Assembly (NCBI GenBank): GCA_022841325.1 | Contig: JALHRS010000053.1 | Span: 1 to 41,340, forward strand | DNA length: 41,340 nucleotides | Direction: 5' to 3' | From: Lysobacterales bacterium | GTDB lineage: Bacteria; Pseudomonadota; Gammaproteobacteria; Xanthomonadales; SZUA-5 | Shown: in pieces, positions 18,905-29,577 of the stretch | How the letters are laid out: each line of letters starts with the position of its first letter | How positions within the stretch are numbered: the stretch's first letter is position 1 | Notes under the pieces: generated by a model | The model's database searches: none | Told to the model about the DNA's origin: nothing | What the model saw: only the letters and a program-made list of their open reading frames with translations | Program-made: the position numbers and the translations under genes

Positions 18905-19654
18905 TCAGAAATCGCCCCAGTGCGACTGCAGGGCGGCAATGGCGGCCAGCCCGGCAGTTTCCGTGCGCAGCACCCGCGGGCCCAGGCGCAGGCGCGTGAA
19001 ACCGGTGCGCTGCAGCAACTCGGCTTCATGCTCGCTGAAGCCGCCTTCCGGGCCTACCGCCAGAATCGCACTGGCTGCCGGCGGCAGGTGACGCAAAGCG
19101 ACGTCTCCCTCCGGATCCAGCATGAGGCGCACCGAATCCGGGCTCGCCGCGGGTGCAACCGCCAATAGGCCGGCCAGCCACGACGGCATGGCCATGGGCG
19201 CAGCCAGCTGTGGCAACTGCGCCCTGCCCGATTGCTCGCAGGCCGAAATCAGCACCTGCCGCCAATGCGCCATCCGTCTGGCCTCGCGTTCGGCATCGAG
19301 TTTGACCTCAGTACGCTCGGTCAGCAGCGGCTGCACCCGCTGCACACCGAGTTCCGTGGCCTTCTGCAGGACCAGATCCATTTTCTCGCCGCGACACAGG
19401 CCCTGAGCCAGCGTCAGCTGCAGGGGCGAGTCGGCGATCGCGGCCAGTTCCGCGCCCACCCGCACTTGCGCGCGCTTGCGCTCGGCCGCGATCAGTTCGG
19501 CCGCGAATTCGCGTCCACGGCCGTCAAAAAGCTGCAGGCCATCGCCCACCCGCAGTCGCAACACCCGTGTCAGATGGTTGGACAGATCCTCGCCCAGCGC
19601 AAGCTCCTGATCTGGCGCCAGTTCTGCATCGATGTAGCCACGAATGGTGCGCAT
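18905..19654 (-). CDS. rsmE: 16S rRNA (uracil1498-N3)-methyltransferase RsmE
   Basis: SPOUT-class enzyme that methylates U1498 of 16S rRNA with S-adenosylmethionine. 249 residues from ATG 19654, chosen because GGAG lies seven bases upstream and MRTIRGYIDAEL matches the family start. N-terminal PUA-like part (HLTRVLRLRVGDGLQLFDGRG), then LAQGLCRGEKMDLVLQKATE, and the SPOUT knot motifs AVGPEGGFSEHE (199-210) and RLGPRVLRTETA (223-234). It follows the glycosyltransferase gene by 66 bases on the same strand. Confidence 0.94.
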   Translation of the reverse strand: MRTIRGYIDAELAPDQELALGEDLSNHLTRVLRLRVGDGLQLFDGRGREFAAELIAAERKRAQVRVGAELAAIADSPLQLTLAQGLCRGEKMDLVLQKATELGVQRVQPLLTERTEVKLDAEREARRMAHWRQVLISACEQSGRAQLPQLAAPMAMPSWLAGLLAVAPAASPDSVRLMLDPEGDVALRHLPPAASAILAVGPEGGFSEHEAELLQRTGFTRLRLGPRVLRTETAGLAAIAALQSHWGDF

Positions 19655-19720
19655 GCACGACTCCGGTTCACACAGGCGCTGATGCTGCATCAGTGCAGGC
19701 CCGCCGTCGAGGCAGGCGCT

Positions 19721-21520
19721 TTAGACCGCGCGGCGGCGCCGCAGCAGCCAGTTGACCAGCATACGGCCCGGAATGAAGCGCTCCGCCAGCCGCCGGGCCA
19801 GATGCGCCGTCGTTGGCGCCTGGTTCAAGCTGTGCGAACTGCGCACTTCGTCGATGATCAAGGCTGGCGACAGCGCCGCACGCATGGCCTGCTGGCGCTC
19901 GCGAGCTGCCCGGTAAGCCTGATCCAGGGCTTCCTGGCGCCGGATCGCAACTTCGGTCCGGGCCGGCACCCGGTACAGTGAGGTGGTCTTGTCGACCAGC
20001 ACGAAGCGATCCTCCAGCGTGTAGCGCGTCCACAGGTTCCAGTCCTCGAGCTGGTCCATCTCCACATCGAATCCACCGTGTCGCTCGTACAGACGGCGAT
20101 GGAACAGCACGGTCTGGATCGGCATGAAGTTCTCCAGCCACAGGGTGGCGTGGTTGAACGGCATCTGGAAACGCAGCAACCAGTCGGTTTCTCGGTATCG
20201 CAGCGGCTTTGCGGATTCGACTTCGGTCGGTACTTCCCAGGCGATTCCGTAGACGCCTGGCACCTGCTCGGCCAGCGCCACCGACAGCAGATTCTCGACG
20301 TGATCGGCATACAGCAGATCATCGTCATCGAGAAAGTTGAACCACTCGCCGCTGGCCATGGCCAGCGCCAGATTGCCCGCCTGGGCCCGCCCCACCGCGG
20401 TGCCGGTGGCGTGATACCTGAGCCGCGGCGCCAGATGCGCGAACTCGATGTCGATCATCCGCCGCGCCAGATCGGGACCGTCTTCAATGACGATGATCTC
20501 GATATGGGGCCAGGTCTGGCGCTCGACTGAGAGCAAGGCCTCACGCAGCCACTCGGGCCGGCGGTGGGTGCGGATCAGGATCGATACCAGTGGCTGCTCC
20601 GTCGCTGCTGGCGCGGTGAAGAAGGCGCCCTTGCGGCGCAGCTCGAAATCCCAGGCAGCAAAACGCGGCTGGAAGTGCTCGCCGGCCTGAACGCGACTGG
20701 CGCGAAAATGCGGCAGCAGCCGCAGACTGCGCAGCAGATTGCGCAGCAGCGCACGGCGACGTCCGGCAAATGCTTCCCGCACGCGAATTTCCCGCCACAA
20801 CATGCGATAGCCCTGCCAGACATCTCGCCAGCTGCCGTAGCGCGCCCGCAGCAGCAGATTCGCCAGCGTGCTGCCCGCCAGCTGCTGAGGTTTGACCTCG
20901 CCGGCGTACCGGTAGCTGTCGTGAATCACACTCGCCTGCGGCAGATAGCGCAGCTTCCAGCCGGAAGCGCGCAAACGCCAGGACAGATCGACATCCTCGC
21001 CATAGAGAAACAGCTTCGGGTCAAAACCGCCGATCTGCTCGAAGGCCCGGCGCCTGAGCAGCACCGCGGCGCCACTGACCCATTCGGTTTCGAGCGTCAC
21101 CGGATGGTAGTTCTTCGGATGCTCGAAGGGCTGCTGGCGAAACTCCCACGCGGCGGCGGCGGGGTCGCAGGCAGCCTGGGCCAGGATGCGTTCCAGGGAC
21201 CCGGGCAAGAGCGCGGTATCGGGATTCAGCAGCAACAGCCAAGGGCTGCGCGCCTGTCGCGCCAGGGCGTTGTTGGCTTGCCCGAAGCCGAGATTGCCTT
21301 CACTGACTTCGCAGCGCAGGGAACTGAAGTCCTCGGCAAAAGGCTGCAGGGCGCCGCGGATGGCCACGCTGGCGTCCTCATCGACGCTGTTGTCCCAGAT
21401 GGACACATGACGGGCCACGCCGGGCGCCGCCTCACGAATACTCTGCAGCAATCGCTGCAACTGAGCGACATCACTGCGATAGCAGACGATGCAGATGTCG
21501 ATGGCCTGGATTGCGCTCAT
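19721..21520 (-). CDS. Tandem-domain family 2 glycosyltransferase
   Basis: 599 residues with two GT2 domains. Domain 1 (about 5-230) has IDICIVCYRSD, LLLLNPDTALLPGSLE (around 95-110) and GGFDPKLFLYGEDVDLSWRL, the rhamnosyltransferase-like arrangement. Domain 2 (about 310-540) has PLVSILIRTHRRPEWLREAL and FNFLDDDDLLYADHVENL, then MDQLEDWNLWTRY as the probable catalytic ED pair. The C-terminus is basic. No membrane segment. ATG 21520 overlaps the upstream gene's TGA as ATGA. With that glycosyltransferase it probably adds two or more sugars to a surface glycan; acceptor unknown. Confidence 0.88.
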   Translation of the reverse strand: MSAIQAIDICIVCYRSDVAQLQRLLQSIREAAPGVARHVSIWDNSVDEDASVAIRGALQPFAEDFSSLRCEVSEGNLGFGQANNALARQARSPWLLLLNPDTALLPGSLERILAQAACDPAAAAWEFRQQPFEHPKNYHPVTLETEWVSGAAVLLRRRAFEQIGGFDPKLFLYGEDVDLSWRLRASGWKLRYLPQASVIHDSYRYAGEVKPQQLAGSTLANLLLRARYGSWRDVWQGYRMLWREIRVREAFAGRRRALLRNLLRSLRLLPHFRASRVQAGEHFQPRFAAWDFELRRKGAFFTAPAATEQPLVSILIRTHRRPEWLREALLSVERQTWPHIEIIVIEDGPDLARRMIDIEFAHLAPRLRYHATGTAVGRAQAGNLALAMASGEWFNFLDDDDLLYADHVENLLSVALAEQVPGVYGIAWEVPTEVESAKPLRYRETDWLLRFQMPFNHATLWLENFMPIQTVLFHRRLYERHGGFDVEMDQLEDWNLWTRYTLEDRFVLVDKTTSLYRVPARTEVAIRRQEALDQAYRAARERQQAMRAALSPALIIDEVRSSHSLNQAPTTAHLARRLAERFIPGRMLVNWLLRRRRAV

Positions 21521-23241
21521 GCCGACCTCCTGCGCAAGCCGGCCGGCTTGAGCCAGTTGCGCGCCTGTCGCGCCAGCGTCTTGCTCCAGTTCGGCACCCA
21601 GGCGAGCACCCGGTCGTAACGCGCAGCCTTGATCCGCAGACCCTCCAGCTCGCTCGACAATGCGCTAATGCGTTGATGCATTACGGTGAGTTCTCCTGCC
21701 TGGGCGTTGGACAATGCGATCAACAGCTGGTTCTGTGCCTGCTGTGTATCGAGTTTCCGACTCAGATGGTCTACATGCGTCTGAAGTTCCGCGATCTCGG
21801 ATCCAGCTTCTCGAATCTGCGCGGCCGAGCGGGCTTCGACCTCGGCATTGCGCAGCTGCAGTTCCGCGGCATCGCGCTCGACCGCCTGATTGCGCGCCTG
21901 CAAGGCCGCGATATCCGAGTCCCTGAGCACCAGTGCCTGGTCGAGTTCGGCCCGCACCTGTCCCAGCGCAGTCAGATCCTGCTGCAGACGCAGCACATCA
22001 GCGTCCAGTTTCTCCGCCCAGTCGCGCACCTGTGCGTAGTCGCGGGCCAGTCGGATGTTCTCGTGGCGAAACACCACATCATCGAGCTGGGTACGCAGAT
22101 AGGGCTGCAGATGAGCGATCGCGTCTGATTGAGCCAAAGGCGGCGATGGATCTTCCGCTTGCGGATCGTAGATCGGGTTCATCGCCATCTCCATGGCTGT
22201 CAGGGTGGGCACCATCCGTGCCCGGTTCGCGGCGATCTGCCGGCGCCACTCGCCAAGCTGGCGGCCATCGGCGAGCGCATCCAATGTGGCCATGACCGCC
22301 TCGGGTTGATCCGGATGGCCCAGCAAGGCGCCACCGCCATGCGCACGCACACGCTCACCGAGCGCTCCGGCATCGGGAACCAATACCGGCACCCCAGCCG
22401 CCCAGGCCTCGGACAGGACGTAGCTGAAACTCTCGGCCAGACGATTCGGAAACAGCACCAGATCCACCTGGTAGTGCTGCAACCAGTGCGCCGTCTGCTG
22501 AGACTCGAAGGGCCCATGTACCCAGAGCCGACCGTCGGCGCTGTAGCCGGGATGCAATTGCTCGTCGGTGTAACCGATCAGCACCCAGCGGTAGCGCTCG
22601 GCATCGGCGTGCTGCAACCAGCGCAGCAGCCGCTGCTTGCCCTTGTGCGGGCCCAGCGCACCGACCACGGCAATGGTGCGCAAGCGTCCCGGCGCATGAA
22701 CCGGAAGTTCCTCCAGCGTGATGCCCGGCGGGACGATCTGCACCGGCAGATCGGGAAAATGGCGACGGAACATGCTGGCGAGGTAAGCGGAAGGCACGGT
22801 GATGGCCGCGGCACTGACCATGACCGCATGCCAACGACCTATCCAGTCTGCTGCGGGTTCCGGTTCGTCCAGCCCCTGCTCGAAGGCATGCTCGGACAGG
22901 AAGCCGAGGTCGTGCACGCTGAGCAGCCAGGGCCGGCCCCGCGGGCACCATTGCTCCAGCCATTCCAGCGTGGTCCGGTGCAGGTAATGCACATGCAGCC
23001 AGCGGCTGCCATGGGCCGCCAGGATGGCCTGCAGCCAGTTGGCCGCATCCGCGGTGTCGGGCAATTGACAGGGAAAGAACTGCGCCGGGCTGCCGGCCAC
23101 TTCGACCACCGCCAGCTCATCACCCAGATGCAGCAATCCATGGCCATGGCCTTGCGCCAGATCGCGGGCAAAACGAGCGCTGCCGCCGCCGCGCGCGGAA
23201 ATCAGGTGCATGACCGCCGGGAATCGAGTCAGCTCCGTCAT
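21517..23241 (-). CDS. GT4-type glycosyltransferase with C-terminal coiled coil
   Basis: 574 residues from ATG 23241 (MTELTRFPAVMHLISARGGG), with AGGTGG ten bases upstream; a GTG at 23283 is possible. The N-terminal 370 residues are a GT-B glycosyltransferase: HLISARGGGSARFARDLAQG, VGALGPHKGKQRLLRWLQHA, and donor-site VDLVLFPNRLAESFSYVLSE with the E-x7-E-like pattern. Residues about 385-540 form a long heptad-rich Leu/Gln/Glu coiled coil (RLQQDLTALGQVRAELDQAL and on), then a basic tail. The coiled coil may tether it to a partner or oligomer. Overlaps the next glycosyltransferase by four bases. Confidence 0.87.
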   Translation of the reverse strand: MTELTRFPAVMHLISARGGGSARFARDLAQGHGHGLLHLGDELAVVEVAGSPAQFFPCQLPDTADAANWLQAILAAHGSRWLHVHYLHRTTLEWLEQWCPRGRPWLLSVHDLGFLSEHAFEQGLDEPEPAADWIGRWHAVMVSAAAITVPSAYLASMFRRHFPDLPVQIVPPGITLEELPVHAPGRLRTIAVVGALGPHKGKQRLLRWLQHADAERYRWVLIGYTDEQLHPGYSADGRLWVHGPFESQQTAHWLQHYQVDLVLFPNRLAESFSYVLSEAWAAGVPVLVPDAGALGERVRAHGGGALLGHPDQPEAVMATLDALADGRQLGEWRRQIAANRARMVPTLTAMEMAMNPIYDPQAEDPSPPLAQSDAIAHLQPYLRTQLDDVVFRHENIRLARDYAQVRDWAEKLDADVLRLQQDLTALGQVRAELDQALVLRDSDIAALQARNQAVERDAAELQLRNAEVEARSAAQIREAGSEIAELQTHVDHLSRKLDTQQAQNQLLIALSNAQAGELTVMHQRISALSSELEGLRIKAARYDRVLAWVPNWSKTLARQARNWLKPAGLRRRSA

Positions 23242-23289
23242 CGGTGCCACCTGCAGGCGGCAGCTGGCAGAGCCGATGAGCACCAGCGT

Positions 23290-24069
23290 TCAGGGATCGG
23301 CCGCTTCGGCCTTGCCCTCGAGTTTCTGCAGCAGATGGGGCCCGCCGAGCTGATCCATCTGACGCACGATCCAGCTCGCACGCTGGTGCAGATAGGGCGT
23401 GGGCTGATCGGCGCGACGCCGCCTTGGATCCGGCAGCGTGGCCACCATGAGCGCCAGTTGGTACGGTGCCAGTGAGGAACACGGTCGTCCGAAACGACGC
23501 TCACAGGCCACGCAGAATCCGAACATGCCATCGCCGGTCTCTGCAATATTGAGATAGGTCTCCAACAGACGACGCTTGGGCCAGGCAAGTTCCAGCAAGC
23601 CGGTGAAATAAACTTCCAGGCCCTTGCGCACCCAGCTGCGCCCGGTCCAGAGGAACAGGTTCTTGGCAACCTGTTGGGAAATCGTGCTGGCACCGCGCAT
23701 GCGCTCACCGTCCTCGGCGGAATCCAGTGCCTTCTTGATCTCGACCGTGTCGAATCCATGGTGATCGAGGAAGCGCTGATCCTCCGAAGCGATCGCCGCC
23801 ACCGGCAGATAGGGGCCCATGGATTCCAGTGGGCACCACTGATAGTCGATCTTGAAAGACGGCTGACCCGCCGCGCGGGCCTCGAGAATGCGCTGCGCCA
23901 TGACCCCGGTGATCGGTGGCGCGGCAAAGCGCAGCACCAGCACCAGCAACAGGCTCAGCAGGAACGGGGTCAGCAGCAGTATCCACAGCCAGCGGCGCCA
24001 GCGCCTGGGTTTGGACGCGGGCTTCAGAGGCGCCGCCCTGGCGGCGGATTTCGTCTTGGATTTGGTCAT
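23290..24069 (-). CDS. mtgA: Monofunctional peptidoglycan glycosyltransferase MtgA
   Basis: GT51 enzyme polymerising lipid II into glycan strands at the inner membrane. A basic cytoplasmic N-terminus (KSKTKSAARAAPLKPASKPR) is followed by one transmembrane segment (LWILLLTPFLLSLLLVLVLR) and the GT51 domain: IASEDQRFLDHHGFD with the catalytic Glu, GASTISQQVAKNLFLWTGRS, and KRRLLETYLNIAETGDGMFG. About 259 residues from ATG 24069; ATGs at 24075 and 24099 are alternatives and none has a clear ribosome-binding site. The glycosyltransferase pair follows within 50 bases on the same strand and may share the transcript. Confidence 0.93.
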   Translation of the reverse strand: MTKSKTKSAARAAPLKPASKPRRWRRWLWILLLTPFLLSLLLVLVLRFAAPPITGVMAQRILEARAAGQPSFKIDYQWCPLESMGPYLPVAAIASEDQRFLDHHGFDTVEIKKALDSAEDGERMRGASTISQQVAKNLFLWTGRSWVRKGLEVYFTGLLELAWPKRRLLETYLNIAETGDGMFGFCVACERRFGRPCSSLAPYQLALMVATLPDPRRRRADQPTPYLHQRASWIVRQMDQLGGPHLLQKLEGKAEAADP

Positions 24070-24195
24070 GAGCATACCCGTGGAGAGGAGGCGGCTCATG
24101 CCCGGCAGTGAAGAGCATCAGCGCGCAAGGCGGAAGGCATCAGGACGACGCTTCGCGACACCCTCGGCCTCCCGATCACGGTGGCACGAGTTATC

Positions 24196-24230
24196 CCGTG
24201 CCCCGTGCACCGTGCCCCGTGCCCCGCCCC
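24196..24230. repeat. Heptanucleotide tract (CCGTGCC)
   Basis: Five units: CCGTGCC, CCGTGCA, CCGTGCC, CCGTGCC, CCGCCCC. It ends three bases before the 3' end of phaC, in the phaC-mtgA spacer. Another member of the seven-base-period family with a different unit sequence. Confidence 0.8.
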
Positions 24231-24233
24231 AGG

Positions 24234-25298
24234 CTACGCCCGCTTGCTGAGCCAGGCGTGGATCGTCGGCGCCACTTCCCGCTGAGCGCGACCGGACACG
24301 TAGATGCCGATATGGCCACCCTTGAAGGCCAGCACCGTGTAGTCCCGGGTGCCGACCTTGTCTTTCATCGGTATCGACGCGCTGGGCGGCACCAAATGGT
24401 CCTGCTCGGCGTAGATGTTCAGCACCGGCATGGTGATGTTCTTCAGATCGACGTCCTTGTTGCCGATCTTCAGCCCGCCCTCCATCAGCTTGTTGCCCTG
24501 ATAGAAGTCGCGAATGAACTCGCGGAAGGCCTGACCCGCCTGATCGGGCGAATCGAAGATCCATTTCTCCATGCGCAGGAAGTTCTCGAGTTCGTGCTTG
24601 TCATCGAGAATGTCGACCAGGCCGATGTACTTCTGATGGTTCAGCCGGAAGGGCTTGAGCGTGAGATAACACCAGTTCATCAGATCGCCGGGCACATTGC
24701 CCAGGGTGTCGACGAACAGATCGATGTCCATGCCCTGGGTCCAGTGCGAGAGCATGTTGTCCGGCGTGTGGAAATCCACCGGCGTGACCATGGTGATCAG
24801 GTTCTTGACCTTCTCGGGATAGATCGCGGCAAAACACAGCGAAAAGGCTCCGCCCTGGCACACGCCGAGGATGTTGATGGCTTTCAGCGCATGGCGCCGT
24901 GCCACCACATCCACGCAACGGCGGATGTAGCCGTTGATGTAGTCATCGAGGCCCATGTAGCGATCGGCCGCGTCGGGATAGCCCCAGTCGATCAGGTAGA
25001 CATCCTCGCCCAGCGCCAGCAGATTGCGCACCAGCGAGCGATCTTCCTGCAGATCGGTCATGAAGGGTCGATTGACCAGCGCATAGACAATCAGGGTCGG
25101 GGTCTTCGCCGTAGGCGTCTTGTCGCCCTTGAAGCGGTACAGCACCAGCTTGTCTTCGCGGTAGATGACTTCTTTTTCGGTGGCACCGTACTCGACATCA
25201 TCGACCTCGCGCAGCACCTGGGTGGCGGCGGTCAGTTTCTGGCTGTAACGGGCGACTTCGTCGAGCGCGGATTTCGGATCAATACGCAATGGTCCCAT
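24234..25298 (-). CDS. phaC: Class III polyhydroxyalkanoate synthase subunit PhaC
   Basis: Catalytic subunit that polymerises (R)-3-hydroxyacyl-CoA into PHA at the granule surface. 354 residues, the class III length (class I and II enzymes are near 560-600). Lipase-like box GVCQGG (145-150) with nucleophile C147, D300 in AEQDHLVPP and H329 in FKGGHIGIYVSG complete the triad; LIDWGYPDAADRYMGLDDYI is a family block. ATG 25298 has GGAG nine bases upstream and starts five bases after the phaE stop, so the pair is one operon in the order phaE-phaC. No phaA, phaB or depolymerase gene is nearby. Confidence 0.95.
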   Translation of the reverse strand: MGPLRIDPKSALDEVARYSQKLTAATQVLREVDDVEYGATEKEVIYREDKLVLYRFKGDKTPTAKTPTLIVYALVNRPFMTDLQEDRSLVRNLLALGEDVYLIDWGYPDAADRYMGLDDYINGYIRRCVDVVARRHALKAINILGVCQGGAFSLCFAAIYPEKVKNLITMVTPVDFHTPDNMLSHWTQGMDIDLFVDTLGNVPGDLMNWCYLTLKPFRLNHQKYIGLVDILDDKHELENFLRMEKWIFDSPDQAGQAFREFIRDFYQGNKLMEGGLKIGNKDVDLKNITMPVLNIYAEQDHLVPPSASIPMKDKVGTRDYTVLAFKGGHIGIYVSGRAQREVAPTIHAWLSKRA

Positions 25299-25303
25299 GG
25301 TGA

Positions 25304-26515
25304 TCAGCTCCGGCTACGACGGGTGGAAGACTTGGCCGCTTTGGCCGCAACGGTCTTGGGCTTGGGCGCTGCCTTGGGCTTCGCTTCCGCTTTGGGCTTC
25401 GCTTCCGCTTTGGGCTTTGCTTCCGCCCTGGGCTTTGCTTCAGGCTTGGGCTTTGCTTCCGGCTTCAGCTTGGTGCCGGTTCGGGATCCGGCCGCTTTTG
25501 GCTTCACCACCTTGGCCGCACGGGTAGCTGCTGCGGCCCTGGCCTTCGGCGCCCTCTTGTTTGCGGCGACATCGACCGGCTCGGCCTCGACCGGAATCGG
25601 CGTCGCCACGGCGGCCGCATCGGCATTCGACTGCGCCAGTCTTTCCTCCAGTTCGGCAACGCGGCGGCGCAACTCGTGCATGCGCTGGTGCACGGTGTCG
25701 AGCTCGCTGCGGCCCGGCATGCCCAATGCCGCGGTGCTGCGTTCGACTTCGCCCTGAATCAACTGGCGCACGCGCATCTGCGAATTCACCAACTCGCCGT
25801 AGACCTCGCGGAATTCATCGGACAGCGCGACTTCGGCATAGCCCTCTTCGGCGGCATCGACAAAGACGTCGTAGAGACCGCGCATGCTGGTGATCTCGCG
25901 ACCGGGCTCGCTGCGCTCTTCCAGCTTCGATTCGAACCTGTCCAGACCCAGACGACTGGCCTTGAACATCAGCGTGTTGTAGCGCGTGTTCTGATCCTGG
26001 TAGTCGGCAAAGGCTCGCGCCAGCGCCTGCCTGCGCTCCTGCGACTCGCGATTCATGCCGAAGGCCGGCAGCGACAGCATGCCGCGGGCATTGTCTTCGA
26101 CCGGCTTCATCGCCTTCAGGTAATCGCGGAACAGATCCTCGAAACCCCTGGCCCCTTCGCTGTTCAGTCCACGCAGCGCATCCAGTACCGGATTCTTGTC
26201 CAGCCCCATGCCGCCCATGGCCTTTTCCAGTGCCTCGCGGATGGCGCCAGGCGTGGCCATGTCCGGACGGGAGGTGGCCATCTGACCGATCGCGCCCTGC
26301 ATGAACTCGGCAAACTGTTTGGCGCCGCCGACCATCTTGTCGAGCACATCGTTGCCGGAATGGCCGGCGCTGAATAGCCTGCTCCAGGCTTCAAAGCCCT
26401 CCTGCACCGGATTCGAGGGCGCTGCGCTGGCGCGCGTGGCATCGGTCCAGGCTGAAAAGAACTGTTGTTGCATGGATTGCCAGTCCGGCATCCATGCGGC
26501 TTTGGGGTCGGTCAC
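25304..26515 (-). CDS. phaE: Class III PHA synthase subunit PhaE with histone H1-like tail
   Basis: Partner of PhaC in class III synthases. About 403 residues from GTG 26515, supported by GGAG nine bases upstream; ATG 26491 (MPDWQSMQQQFFSAW) is the alternative. Recognised from WQSMQQQFFSAWTDA, FEDLFRDYLKAMKPVEDNAR, LPAFGMNRESQERRQALARA continuing to YQ, and the helical region ending with a heptad coiled coil (LDTVHQRMHELRRRVAELEE). The last 87 residues are exceptional: Lys/Ala/Pro-rich with five hexapeptide repeats of the KAEAKP type (about 351-380) and a final KSSTRRSRS, resembling histone H1 and the DNA-binding tail of the phasin PhaF. Confidence 0.88.
   Translation of the reverse strand: MTDPKAAWMPDWQSMQQQFFSAWTDATRASAAPSNPVQEGFEAWSRLFSAGHSGNDVLDKMVGGAKQFAEFMQGAIGQMATSRPDMATPGAIREALEKAMGGMGLDKNPVLDALRGLNSEGARGFEDLFRDYLKAMKPVEDNARGMLSLPAFGMNRESQERRQALARAFADYQDQNTRYNTLMFKASRLGLDRFESKLEERSEPGREITSMRGLYDVFVDAAEEGYAEVALSDEFREVYGELVNSQMRVRQLIQGEVERSTAALGMPGRSELDTVHQRMHELRRRVAELEERLAQSNADAAAVATPIPVEAEPVDVAANKRAPKARAAAATRAAKVVKPKAAGSRTGTKLKPEAKPKPEAKPRAEAKPKAEAKPKAEAKPKAAPKPKTVAAKAAKSSTRRSRS
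25376..25465 (-). repeat. 18-bp tandem repeat encoding the PhaE tail
   Basis: Five 18-bp units on the + strand, the first two being identical GGGCTTCGCTTCCGCTTT and the next three diverged (GGGCTTTGCTTCCGCCCT, GGGCTTTGCTTCAGGCTT, GGGCTTTGCTTCCGGCTT). Each encodes one Lys-Pro-Lys-Ala-Glu-Ala-type hexapeptide. Two identical copies imply recent duplication. Confidence 0.9.
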
Positions 26516-26806
26516 GGTTGTGCTCCAGCGTGAAGATGGCCGGATGCTAGCAGGCGCAGCCTTGAAGACGCGCTCGTATGGTGGCCCCGGCTTCACCTGC
26601 GGGTCATTCGTAGCGCGGCTCCGGCGCGCCTTGAGCTGGTTCCTGGACCCAGGCTGGCTCGCGCCGGTGGCCGCGGCTTTGGAGTCAGCCGGTTGTCGGG
26701 CGCTTCGCGTATCAACCTTGCGGCGCGAGCAAGGCACAGTGGCGCACACTCCACCAACGACAACGGGCCCCGAAGGGCCCGCTGTGGACTACGTGCCGAG
26801 TGCAGC
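26516..26806. other. Gene-free interval between pnp and phaE
   Basis: About 290 bases with no credible gene. It holds the pnp terminator hairpin at 26764-26781 and presumably the phaE promoter on the minus strand; no good -35/-10 pair stands out. Confidence 0.6.
26764..26781 (-). terminator. pnp terminator hairpin with TTCG loop
   Basis: On the minus strand CGGGCCC-TTCG-GGGCCCG, a 7-bp all-GC stem closed by the very stable UUCG tetraloop, followed by TTGTCGTT. It starts 26 bases after the pnp stop codon. Good intrinsic terminator despite an interrupted T-run. Confidence 0.75.
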
Positions 26807-28927
<2,121 letters not shown>

Positions 28928-28972
28928 TGGGGGGGTGTCCTCTGAGTGGATATGAATGATGCGGAGCAGCCC

Positions 28973-29242
28973 TTAGCGGCGCAGGCCCAACTTCTCGATC
29001 AGGGAGCGATAGCGTGCATCATCCTTGCGCTTCAGATAGGCCAGCAGCTGACGGCGCTGGTTGACCAACTTGAGCAGGCCGCGTCGCGAGTGGTGGTCTT
29101 TCTTGTGGTCAGCAAAGTGCTGCATCAGCTGCTCGATGCGTGCCGTCAGCAGCGCGACCTGGACTTCCGGAGAACCGGTGTCGGCAGCGCCACGCTGATG
29201 GGTCTTGATGATTTCGCCGGTCTGGCTGGAATTGAGAGGCAT
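28973..29242 (-). CDS. rpsO: 30S ribosomal protein S15
   Basis: Primary 16S rRNA-binding protein of the small subunit platform. 89 residues from ATG 29242 ([20 protein letters not shown]) with AAGGAG at ideal spacing. Hallmarks: [39 protein letters not shown] and [20 protein letters not shown]. The stretch upstream on this strand holds a promoter and two stable hairpins instead of truB, which often precedes rpsO elsewhere. S15 commonly represses its own translation by binding its leader. Confidence 0.97.
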   Translation of the reverse strand: MPLNSSQTGEIIKTHQRGAADTGSPEVQVALLTARIEQLMQHFADHKKDHHSRRGLLKLVNQRRQLLAYLKRKDDARYRSLIEKLGLRR

Positions 29243-29282
29243 GGAAAACTCCTTGATTGAGAGAGATGACAAACGTCAAGCC

Positions 29283-29365
29283 CAGTCGGACGGACTGCCT
29301 CAGACCGACTGACCGAGCAAGACGCGCGTACCCGCCCGGGATGGTCCAGGACCAGAACGGGCGGG
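29283..29365 (-). promoter_or_regulatory. Structured rpsO 5' leader, possible S15 autoregulatory site
   Basis: Two hairpins in transcript order: CCCGCCCG/CGGGCGGG (29365-29358 with 29338-29331) enclosing TGGTC-CTG-GACCA, then CAGTCGG/CCGACTG (29311-29305 with 29289-29283). The second ends about 40 bases before the rpsO start codon. S15 leaders in several phyla act as repressor-binding sites; this one is a candidate by position and stability only. Confidence 0.45.
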
Positions 29366-29454
29366 CAGGACTACCAGAAACCGGCGATGCGATCGCACGG
29401 ACCTGCGCAGAGATGAAGATGCACGGCGACAGGCGGGGTTTCAGCTAGCCCGTC

Positions 29455-29484
29455 ATTGTAGGCGCGCAAGCACGCAATAAACAA
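29455..29484 (-). promoter_or_regulatory. Candidate rpsO-pnp promoter
   Basis: Minus strand: -35 TTGTTT (29479-29484), 18-base spacer, -10 TACAAT (29455-29460). It would give a leader of about 200 nucleotides containing the two hairpins. Confidence 0.5.
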
Positions 29485-29525
29485 GGAAAACGGCGACGAG
29501 CCGCCAGCGGTCACCAGTTTGCAGC

Positions 29526-29554
29526 TTGATCCGGGAAAACCCGCCGGCTATGGT
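29526..29554 (+). promoter_or_regulatory. Candidate tpiA promoter
   Basis: -35 TTGATC (29526-29531), 17-base spacer, -10 TATGGT (29549-29554), followed 23 bases later by the tpiA start codon with GGAGG between. Confidence 0.45.
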
Positions 29555-29577
29555 CCGGCGGCCACCGCGGAGGTCCG

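Larger units (their letters stand above)
29273..29577. other. Divergent rpsO/tpiA intergenic region
   Basis: About 300 bases without a gene. The minus-strand half is the structured rpsO leader (hairpins at 29283-29311 and 29331-29365) and its promoter (29455-29484); the plus-strand right end holds the tpiA promoter (29526-29554). Confidence 0.7.
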
